DNA from: JBARCX01 sp049794535
Lineage (GTDB): Bacteria > Pseudomonadota > Gammaproteobacteria > Xanthomonadales > Rhodanobacteraceae
Direction of reading: 5' to 3'
Length of the DNA: 7,168 nucleotides
Assembly (NCBI GenBank): GCA_049794535.1
Contig: JBARCX010000313.1
Coordinates: 1 to 7,168 of the forward strand
The first letter of the stretch is position 1. Every line of letters starts with the position of its first letter. This document shows, piece by piece, positions 1 to 5,406 of this stretch. A model generated the notes under the pieces. That model searched no databases, was not told the DNA's origin, and saw only the letters and a program-made list of their open reading frames with translations. Made by a program: the position numbers and the translations under genes.

Positions 1-2
1 GT

Positions 3-71
3 GCAATCGACCCCAGTGCCGTTGCGTGCACCGCCGCTTCCAGCCAATGCGACTTAGAGCTTGATGGCTGA
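3..71 (+). CDS. Possible 3' end of an upstream gene (fragment)
   Basis: Frame 3 is open from the left edge to a TGA at 69-71. It reads AIDPSAVACTAASSQCDLEL followed by DG and stop, with two cysteines and about two thirds G/C third positions, which is protein-like. Frame 1 is also open, to a TAG at 55-57, and gives a Pro-rich tail, so the choice of frame is uncertain. If real, the gene would converge with the lipoprotein gene. No function can be given from 22 residues. Confidence 0.3.
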   Translation, partial: AIDPSAVACTAASSQCDLELDG

Positions 72-100
72 CAGGTCATCACCGCAGCAGATACAACTGG

Positions 101-125
101 GTTTGCTTACCTAAGTTTGCTTACC
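101..125. repeat. Short direct repeat, 11 bp twice
   Basis: GTTTGCTTACC occurs at 101-111 and again at 115-125, separated by TAA. It lies in the gap just after the 3' end of the lipoprotein gene (minus strand). It may be a small slippage duplication; no regulatory role is evident. Confidence 0.5.
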
Positions 126-140
126 CAGTCTGTCGCTGAC

Positions 141-602
141 TCAGAAGTGCGCCGTGAGTTCCTTCGAACGTGCGCCCCACGTATGCACCCGAAGGGAATA
201 GGCATCCATTTTGCCCAAGTCCTTATAAACGACACTCATGGCTGGACCATGAGTGTCGATCGAGATCGCATAGGCGTGACTGGGCTGTACGTCCTCGACA
301 TCGAATGAAAGCCGGTTGATCAGCCGTCCATTGGCTGCCATCACCGTGATGTGACGCAGGCCAGGAAGAACACGCACCCACAGTGTCCTTCCCCCGTCGT
401 AGTGATTCCATGTACTCACGTAGTCGACGCTGACGATACTGCACTTAACTCCAGGCGCATCGGCACACGAAAAAATGGCCGTGTCCGAAAGCGGATGGTT
501 TTTATCGGGATAAGCTCGCTGCGGATGTCTGCTTGAAAGGGGCGCGCAGCCCAGCATCAAAGTACAGGCAAAAAGGATTGCAATGCTGCGTAGATAAAGC
601 AT
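141..602 (-). CDS. Small predicted lipoprotein, function unknown
   Basis: 153 residues. The N-terminus is a typical lipoprotein signal: Arg5, a hydrophobic stretch at about 6-17 and a lipobox LMLGC with the acylated cysteine at position 19, so the mature protein should be anchored to a membrane facing the periplasm. Residue 20 is Ala, not Asp, which favours outer-membrane sorting under the usual +2 rule. The mature part has two more cysteines (about 45 and 53) that could form a disulfide. A later stretch (VLPGLRHITVMAANG, then SFDVEDVQPSHAYAI) resembles the beta-rich 'LPG-h-x-V ... G-x-x-Y-x-I' pattern of many small proteobacterial lipoproteins, but I cannot name a family. The ATG at 600-602 is preceded by only a weak purine-rich stretch. 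The gene is divergent from parC. Parts of it are only about 47-55% GC by 60-base line, against roughly 60% in parC, which may mean acquisition or weak constraint. It contains a strong hairpin at 230-258. Confidence 0.75.
   Translation of the reverse strand: MLYLRSIAILFACTLMLGCAPLSSRHPQRAYPDKNHPLSDTAIFSCADAPGVKCSIVSVDYVSTWNHYDGGRTLWVRVLPGLRHITVMAANGRLINRLSFDVEDVQPSHAYAISIDTHGPAMSVVYKDLGKMDAYSLRVHTWGARSKELTAHF
230..258. repeat. 12-bp perfect inverted repeat inside the lipoprotein gene
   Basis: The arm CGACACTCATGG at 230-241 pairs perfectly with CCATGAGTGTCG at 247-258 around a 5-nt loop. In the minus-strand mRNA the hairpin is followed by UUUAUAA, which is weakly terminator-like, about 30 codons before the stop of the lipoprotein gene. 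The codons spell an ordinary protein stretch (IDTHGPAMSV), so coding sequence and hairpin coexist. It could be an intragenic RNA structure, a protein binding site or coincidence. Confidence 0.6.
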
Positions 603-637
603 AGACCCGCTATCCCCAAGTGCTTTCGCCCAGACTC

Positions 638-643
638 ATTCTA
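638..643 (-). promoter_or_regulatory. Possible -10 box for the lipoprotein gene
   Basis: On the minus strand the sequence is TAGAAT, five of six matches to the sigma-70 -10 consensus, 35 bases before the ATG. No good -35 box is seen at the expected spacing. The 91-base gap 603-693 must also hold the parC promoter, for which I see no convincing consensus. Confidence 0.3.
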
Positions 644-693
644 GCCTAAGGGGCTCGTCATCTGGCACCATCTGTCGGCTTACGACGCACCCC

Positions 694-2961
694 ATGCGTC
701 CTCCTGACGATTACAACCGCATGAATCTGCAAGCCAATTACGAACAGATCCCGCTCAAGGAATACGCTGAGCGCGCGTATCTGGACTACTCCATGTACGT
801 GGTGCTGGATCGTGCCCTGCCCTTCGTCGGCGACGGTCTGAAGCCAGTGCAGCGCCGCATCATCTACGCGATGAGCGAGCTAAGCCTGGCCTCGACAGCC
901 AAGCCGAAGAAATCCGCGCGTACCATCGGTGACGTGATCGGTAAGTTCCATCCGCACGGCGACTCTTCGTGCTACGAGGCGATGGTGCTAATGGCACAGC
1001 CGTTCTCGTATCGCTACCCGCTAGTCGATGGCCAGGGCAACTTCGGCTCGCCGGATGACCCGAAAAGCTTCGCGGCGATGCGCTATACCGAGTCCAAGCT
1101 CAGCCCCATCGCCGAGGCGCTGCTGGGTGAGCTGGGCCAGGGCACGGTGGATTGGGTGCCCAACTTCGATGGCACGCTGGAAGAACCCAGCTGGCTGCCC
1201 TCACGTCTGCCGCATGTGCTGCTCAATGGCTCCATGGGTATCGCGGTGGGCATGGCCACCGATATCCCGCCGCATAACCTGCGCGAAGTGGTCAGCGCGT
1301 GCATCCGCCTGCTCGACGATCCGGACGCCACGGTAGCCGACCTGTGCGAGCACATCCTCGGCCCGGATTACCCAACCAAGGCGGAGATCATCACCCCGCG
1401 CAACGAACTGCTGTCGATCTACCTGACCGGTAACGGTTCGCTGCGCGCGCGTGCCGTGTATGAGCGCGACGACAGCAACATTGTGATCACCGCGCTGCCG
1501 CACCAAGTCAGCCCGTCGAAGATCCTTGAGCAGATCGCTGCGCAGATGCGCGCGAAGAAGCTGCCGATGATCGAGGATCTGCGCGACGAGTCCGACCACG
1601 AGAACCCAATCCGCCTGGTCATCGTGCCGCGCTCGAACCGCGTCGATGCGGACGAGATGATGCAGCACTTGTTCGCTACCACGGACTTGGAAAAGAGCTT
1701 CCGCGTCAATCTCAACATGATCGGCCTGGATGGCCGGCCGCAGGTGAAGGACCTCAAGCGCATTCTCAGTGAATGGCTGACGTTCCGTACCAGCACGGTC
1801 ACCAAGCGCCTTGAGCACCGTCTCGCCAAGGTCGAGCGCCGCCTGCACCTGTTGGAAGGTTTGCGCATCGCCTACCTCAATCTGGACGAAGTGATCCGCA
1901 TCGTCCGCACCGAGGAAGAGCCGAAGCCGGTGCTCATGGCCCGCTTCAAGCTCAGCGAGGAACAGACCGACTACATCCTCGAAACCAAGCTGCGCCAACT
2001 GGCACGCCTGGAAGAGATGAAGATCAACGCCGAGCGCGACCAGCTCGAAGAAGAGCGCGCGAAGATCAATGTGCTACTGAAGTCGCCCGCCAAGCTCAAG
2101 AGCCTGATCAAGGACGAGCTGCGCGCCGACGCCGCCAAGTACGGCGACGACCGCCGCTCGCCGCTGGTCAAGCGCGATGCAGCACAGGCGCTGGACGAAA
2201 GCGCGCTGGTTGCCAGCGAGCCGGTTACCGTGGTGCTCAGCCAGAAGGGCTGGATCCGCGCGGCCAAGGGTCACGATATTGATGCCGAAGGCCTGAGCTA
2301 CCGCGAAGGCGATAGCCTGCTCGCCGCGGTGAAAGCCCGTACCACACAGCAAGTGGCGGTGATCGACTCCACCGGTCGTAGCTACTCCACGGCAGCGCAC
2401 ACGCTACCCTCCGCACGCGGTAACGGCGAGCCGCTCACCGGTCGCTTCAGTCCACCATCCGGCGCCAGCTTCGATGTGGTGACGGCCGGCGACAACGACA
2501 CGCGCCTGATCCTCGCCACTGACTTCGGCTATGGCTTCGTCACTCGTTTCGAGGCGCTTACTGGCCGCAACAAGGCCGGCAAACAAATCATCAGCCTCAC
2601 CGACAACGCCAAGATACTGGCACCACAGGTCAGTGCTGATCCGTCGCGCGACCGTATCGTGGTGGTCACCACGGAAGGCCATTTGTTGATGTTCTCGGTG
2701 GCCGAGCTGCCGGAACTCGACAAGGGCAAGGGCAACAAGCTGATCGAGATACCCAAGGCCAAACTCACGTCCGGCGATGAACGCGTCGCCGGTGTTGCGG
2801 TAGTGACCGAGGGCAAGGGTGAAGTCACGCTCTACGCCGGCCAGCGTAAGCTCACATTGAAATGGGCCGACCTGGTCGAATACGGCGGCAATCGAGCCAC
2901 ACGTGGCGGCGTACTGCCGCGTGGGCTGCGTCGTGTGGAGCGGATCGAAACCACGGCTTGA
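694..2961 (+). CDS. parC: DNA topoisomerase IV subunit A (ParC)
   Basis: ParC is the DNA-breaking and rejoining subunit of topoisomerase IV, which with ParE (ATPase) unlinks daughter chromosomes in the cytoplasm. The 755 residues match the usual gammaproteobacterial length (E. coli 752). In order: winged-helix breakage domain with RRIIYAMSEL (about 54-63), the quinolone-determining segment HPHGDSSCYEAM (86-97), and AAMRYTE with catalytic Tyr131; tower and coiled-coil domain (about 180-490) including LEGLRIAYLNLDEVIRIVR and YGDDRRSPL; then the C-terminal beta-pinwheel (about 505-745), beginning near VVLSQKGWIRAAKG, without a canonical GyrA box, which together with the closer match favours ParC over GyrA. 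Ser91 and Glu95 correspond to E. coli Ser80 and Glu84 and carry the wild-type residues. The start is uncertain: ATG at 694 or ATG at 721 (MNLQANYEQIP). Neither has a clear Shine-Dalgarno, and 721 removes nine residues with no family resemblance. The gene appears to be transcribed alone. Confidence 0.97.
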   Translation: MRPPDDYNRMNLQANYEQIPLKEYAERAYLDYSMYVVLDRALPFVGDGLKPVQRRIIYAMSELSLASTAKPKKSARTIGDVIGKFHPHGDSSCYEAMVLMAQPFSYRYPLVDGQGNFGSPDDPKSFAAMRYTESKLSPIAEALLGELGQGTVDWVPNFDGTLEEPSWLPSRLPHVLLNGSMGIAVGMATDIPPHNLREVVSACIRLLDDPDATVADLCEHILGPDYPTKAEIITPRNELLSIYLTGNGSLRARAVYERDDSNIVITALPHQVSPSKILEQIAAQMRAKKLPMIEDLRDESDHENPIRLVIVPRSNRVDADEMMQHLFATTDLEKSFRVNLNMIGLDGRPQVKDLKRILSEWLTFRTSTVTKRLEHRLAKVERRLHLLEGLRIAYLNLDEVIRIVRTEEEPKPVLMARFKLSEEQTDYILETKLRQLARLEEMKINAERDQLEEERAKINVLLKSPAKLKSLIKDELRADAAKYGDDRRSPLVKRDAAQALDESALVASEPVTVVLSQKGWIRAAKGHDIDAEGLSYREGDSLLAAVKARTTQQVAVIDSTGRSYSTAAHTLPSARGNGEPLTGRFSPPSGASFDVVTAGDNDTRLILATDFGYGFVTRFEALTGRNKAGKQIISLTDNAKILAPQVSADPSRDRIVVVTTEGHLLMFSVAELPELDKGKGNKLIEIPKAKLTSGDERVAGVAVVTEGKGEVTLYAGQRKLTLKWADLVEYGGNRATRGGVLPRGLRRVERIETTA

Positions 2962-2987
2962 TAGGGCTACATCGGGACGCATGTCAT

Positions 2988-3018
2988 GTGTAGCGGGAGG
3001 AACTTCCTGCCGCTACAC
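2988..3018 (+). terminator. Hairpin after parC, possible terminator
   Basis: GTGTAGCGG (2988-2996) pairs with CCGCTACAC (3010-3018), and the inside can form a further AGGA/TCCT stem separated by a G-G mismatch. It begins 27 bases after the parC stop and is followed by CGTTTC, so the U-tract is poor. GCTACA at 2966-2971 could pair instead with TGTAGC (2989-2994). It may end the parC transcript or protect its 3' end. Confidence 0.5.
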
Positions 3019-3087
3019 GTTTCAAACTGAAATGTGCACGTGAATGCACCATCGTGCGTTGAACACGCCATGCTTCCGGAGCGCGTC

Positions 3088-3633
3088 ATGAACATCAAAC
3101 GACCCATCGTCGCGATCGCAGCCACCCTGCTAGCCGCTTCGGTGTATGCACAGACCACCAGCCAGCCGCTCAATCTCACACTGCCACCTCCTGGCAGCCT
3201 GCCGGCGTCCAGCTCGACGTCGGCCAACGCGACGTCGGCCAGTTCGGCGGCGGCCAGCGGCTCTGCAACCACGGCTAGTGCGACCCAGGCCAAGTCTTCC
3301 AACGCCAATTCGGCCAGCACCCATCCAACCGGCGCCAACCCAGCCAGCATCAACACTACCCCCGGCGTGTATTACGGCGACACTAGCGGCGCCACCAGCA
3401 ACAGCACCGCCTCCGACGCACCCGCTTGCGATGACTCCACGTACAACCAGGCACAGATGCACGGCAGTGTCAGCACCGGCGTAGCTAGCGGCAGCCATAT
3501 CGGCACGGGCATGTGGAATGCCGGCGAAGTCAACGTCAGCAAGGCTTTCGGCAGTTGCGACCATCCCACCGGCGGCGTCAGCGTGTCAGTCGGCGTGGGC
3601 ACCGCCAACGGTTTCCACGGTCACGGGATCTAG
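3088..3633 (+). CDS. Secreted Ser/Ala/Thr-rich protein, function unknown
   Basis: 181 residues from the ATG at 3088, which has GGAG at 3078-3081, six bases upstream. The in-frame ATG at 3034 would add 18 residues with no such site and would bury the signal peptide. The N-terminus MNIKRPIVAIAATLLAASVYA is a Sec signal peptide with likely cleavage after Ala21 (VYA-Q). Then follow a short Pro/Leu stretch (24-40), a low-complexity Ser/Ala/Thr/Asn region (about 41-92), and a C-terminal part (93-181) with VYYGDTSG, two cysteines at 114 and 157 that could form one disulfide, and a Gly/Val-rich end (GGVSVSVGVG). The low-complexity stretch contains a 12-bp direct repeat at DNA level (CGACGTCGGCCA at 3215 and 3230). 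The protein probably resides in the periplasm or outside the cell; the middle looks like a flexible linker. The conserved-looking C-terminal part probably defines the family, but I do not recognise it. It stands between parC and the hydrolase operon. Confidence 0.75.
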   Translation: MNIKRPIVAIAATLLAASVYAQTTSQPLNLTLPPPGSLPASSSTSANATSASSAAASGSATTASATQAKSSNANSASTHPTGANPASINTTPGVYYGDTSGATSNSTASDAPACDDSTYNQAQMHGSVSTGVASGSHIGTGMWNAGEVNVSKAFGSCDHPTGGVSVSVGVGTANGFHGHGI

Positions 3634-3748
3634 AGCCCGCCTCTTCAAAGAACCGGTCTCTTTTTACCCGAAAGCGCAAGGAAAGCCGGTCTGCGCAGAC
3701 TGTACGCATGTGTATGTCATCCGTCCGGCCGCAGCAGGAAAACCGCCA
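3634..3748 (+). promoter_or_regulatory. Leader/promoter region of the hydrolase operon, with a 12-bp palindrome
   Basis: This 115-base gap precedes the operon. It contains the perfect palindrome GTCTGCGCAGAC at 3689-3700, a possible operator, and CCGGTCT twice (3653-3659 and 3686-3692). AGGAAA at 3736-3741 is the ribosome binding site that fits the GTG at 3749. I see no clear -35/-10 pair, and no terminator for the preceding gene. About two such palindromes are expected by chance in a window this long, so the operator idea is weak. Confidence 0.3.
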
Positions 3749-4588
3749 GTGATCCAAAACGTTGAGTTCCGCTACGAAGGCGGTCGCAGCGGTGTGCTGC
3801 TCATTCACGGCCTCACCGGTACCCCAACCGAGATGCGTCTGATCGGCAAGGGCCTGCATCGCGCTGGTTTCAGCGTGTATGGCATGCAGTTAGCCGGCCA
3901 TTGCGGCGATGCCGACGACTTGATCGCCACCAGCTGGCACGACTGGTACGCCAGCGTGGAAGCCGCCGCCGAACGTTTCCGCCATGAGGTGGATCATCTG
4001 TTTGTCGCCGGTTTGTCGATGGGTGCCATCCTTTCGCTCAAGCTCGCCGCAGAGCATCCGGAATGGGTGCGAGGCGTAGGCGTATACGGCGCAACTTTCC
4101 GCTACGACGGCTGGGCTGTGCCGTGGTATGGCCGGTTTTCGTTCCTGCTGCCGCTGATCCAGCGCTTTGGCATTGGCAAGAAGCGCATGGTGCATGAGAA
4201 CGAACCCTACGGCCTGCGCGACGAACGTCTGCGCGCACAGGTCAGCGCCGCTATGCGCAGTGGCGACAGCACCGCCGCTGGTTTGCCAGGTAACCCATGG
4301 CCATCGCTGGCTGAGATGTACAACATGGCCGCCGTGGTACGCCGTGAACTACCCAAGGTGACTGCGCCCTGCCTGATCGCACACGCCACGGAAGACGACG
4401 TAGCCAGCCTTGAGAATGCGTATCTGGTCGGTCGCTCAGTGTCTGGGCCAGTGGAAATGCTGTTGCTGGAAGATAGCTACCACATGATCACCATCGACAA
4501 CGAGCGCCGTGCGCTCGCCCATCGCTCCGCGGAGTTCTTCTCGCAAATCGCCGCCACCTGCGAACCCGCCGCGCGCGCGATCGCGTAA
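3749..4588 (+). CDS. Alpha/beta hydrolase, Est30-like carboxylesterase
   Basis: A cytoplasmic serine hydrolase that probably cleaves carboxylic esters or a related acyl bond; the substrate is unknown. With the GTG start at 3749 the protein is 279 residues, near the usual 250-280 of the family. Visible motifs: HGLTGTP at 20-26 (oxyanion loop), GLSMG at 88-92 with nucleophile Ser90, HATEDDV around 212-218 with probable catalytic Asp216, and SYHMITID with catalytic His245. The region 114-185 between core strands would form the lid. The order and the 'SxHxITxD' pattern around the histidine match Est30-type carboxylesterases. No signal peptide is seen. GTG 3749 is chosen because AGGAAA lies seven bases upstream and homology begins at once (VEFRYEGGRSGVLLIHG). 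The longest ATG reading, from 3518, would overlap the preceding gene by 116 bases in another frame and add 77 residues with no family resemblance. It is the first gene of a four-gene operon; its stop lies inside a hairpin with the next start. Confidence 0.85.
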   Translation: MIQNVEFRYEGGRSGVLLIHGLTGTPTEMRLIGKGLHRAGFSVYGMQLAGHCGDADDLIATSWHDWYASVEAAAERFRHEVDHLFVAGLSMGAILSLKLAAEHPEWVRGVGVYGATFRYDGWAVPWYGRFSFLLPLIQRFGIGKKRMVHENEPYGLRDERLRAQVSAAMRSGDSTAAGLPGNPWPSLAEMYNMAAVVRRELPKVTAPCLIAHATEDDVASLENAYLVGRSVSGPVEMLLLEDSYHMITIDNERRALAHRSAEFFSQIAATCEPAARAIA

Positions 4589-4600
4589 GGAGCTTACGTG
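4582..4600 (+). promoter_or_regulatory. Hairpin over stop/ribosome site/start: likely translational coupling
   Basis: CGTAAG (4584-4589) pairs with CTTACG (4593-4598) around a GAG loop, and one G-U and one C-G pair extend it to 4582-4600. The structure contains the hydrolase stop TAA (4586-4588), the Shine-Dalgarno AAGGAG (4587-4592) and the GTG start of the next gene (4598-4600). Ribosomes ending the hydrolase would melt it and free the site, which is the classical layout for coupling. The coupling is inferred. Confidence 0.5.
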
Positions 4601-4957
4601 TCCCCTCTCGTCGCCACCTTGTGGCTGCTTAACGTGACCCTGGACACCGCCGGTCAGCTCGCTTTCAAGGCTGCCGCTGGCGACCCGAAAGCGGGCGACG
4701 GCATGGCGCGCTGGCGCTACATGGCAGCACGTCCGTGGATATGGATCGGTATCGTCGCCTACGTGGCCGAGTTCCTGCTGTGGATCGCGTTCCTGTCGCT
4801 GGTCGACCTGTCCGAAGGCGTACTGCTCGGATCGATCAACATCGTGGTGATCATGATTGCCGGACGCATTCTGTTTCGTGAAAAGCTGACACCGTTACGT
4901 GTCGCCGGGATTCTGCTGGTTACTGCCGGTGTTGCTGTTGTGGGGTTAGGCGGATGA
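4598..4957 (+). CDS. Small four-helix SMR/EamA-type membrane transporter, subunit 1
   Basis: 119 residues, starting with GTG behind AAGGAG at 4587-4592. Four membrane segments are visible at about 4-24, 46-69, 74-93 and 98-118. The C-terminal FREKLTPLRVAGILLVTAGV is the usual ending of SMR/EamA-fold proteins, and TM1 carries Asp16 followed by TAGQLAFK, which resembles the AGQLCQK segment of ArnE. Lys/Arg residues lie in loop 1 (24, 31, 38, 40, 45) and loop 3 (90, 94, 96, 101), while loop 2 has Asp70 and Glu73, so the positive-inside rule predicts both ends outside. Members of this fold move drugs, polyamines or lipid-linked sugars across the inner membrane, usually as dimers. The next gene is a clear paralogue and probable partner. 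ArnE-like flippase subunit is the most attractive reading beside an aminotransferase, but the substrate is not shown. Confidence 0.8.
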   Translation: MSPLVATLWLLNVTLDTAGQLAFKAAAGDPKAGDGMARWRYMAARPWIWIGIVAYVAEFLLWIAFLSLVDLSEGVLLGSINIVVIMIAGRILFREKLTPLRVAGILLVTAGVAVVGLGG

Positions 4958-5403
4958 GTGCGAAAAAGCCCGGCAAGCGTTACTACCTGTTCGGCTTCGC
5001 ACTGCTGATGGCGTTCGACACGCTAGTGCAGTTGAGCTTCAAGTACGCGGGTGAGCATGCCTTTCCGCCCGAAGCGAACTGGGCATGGATCGTGCGTGTG
5101 TTCGGCCATCCATGGATCTATGTGGCAGTGATCGGCTACGTCGGCAACTTTTTCACCTGGATGAGCTTGCTCAAACATGCACCGATTGGCCCTGCCTTTG
5201 CGGCCACGCATCTGGAAGTGGTTAGCGTGATGCTGTGTTCGGCCTGGCTGTTTCACGAAGCGCTTACCCCCATCCGCATACTCGGCGCGGCTGCGATCGT
5301 TGCCGGCATCGTCTGCCTCGCCTTCGCCGAAAGTGGTGCCCATCCAGAAAACGATGCACCGACTGAAGCCAAAGGCGCATTGGGCGTCGTAGCCGGGGAC
5401 TGA
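4954..5403 (+). CDS. Small four-helix SMR/EamA-type membrane transporter, subunit 2
   Basis: 149 residues. The ATG overlaps the preceding stop (ATGA at 4954-4957), so translation is probably coupled. Membrane segments lie at about 12-29, 53-72, 78-100 and 104-124, followed by a polar 25-residue tail. It aligns with its neighbour by eye: FDTLVQLSFK against LDTAGQLAFK in TM1, HPWIYVAVIGYV against RPWIWIGIVAYV in TM2, and FHEALTPIRILGAAAIVAGI against FREKLTPLRVAGILLVTAGV in TM4. An acidic residue in TM1 (Asp22) is kept, as in SMR pumps, where an acidic TM1 residue binds the substrate. The N-terminus is strongly positive (Lys4, Lys5, Lys8, Arg9) and Lys74 follows TM2, so both ends should face the cytoplasm, opposite to subunit 1. 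It would form an antiparallel heterodimer with that protein, comparable to ArnE/ArnF or other two-gene SMR pairs. Substrate unknown. Confidence 0.8.
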   Translation: MSAKKPGKRYYLFGFALLMAFDTLVQLSFKYAGEHAFPPEANWAWIVRVFGHPWIYVAVIGYVGNFFTWMSLLKHAPIGPAFAATHLEVVSVMLCSAWLFHEALTPIRILGAAAIVAGIVCLAFAESGAHPENDAPTEAKGALGVVAGD

Positions 5404-5406
5404 GCG

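Noticed and set aside
117..308. Plus-strand 63-codon frame near the left edge
   Set aside because: It has no ribosome site and overlaps the lipoprotein gene, whose lipobox and composition are more convincing.
1201..1998. Long minus-strand open frame (265 codons) inside parC
   Set aside because: It lies antisense to a fully conserved parC, is rich in Asp/His/Val/Arg as expected from GC-rich antisense codons, and shows no domain or ribosome site.
3130..3564. Minus-strand Gly/Ala/Arg-rich open frame
   Set aside because: It mirrors the Ser/Ala-rich codons of the secreted-protein gene, which has a signal peptide and a good ribosome site.
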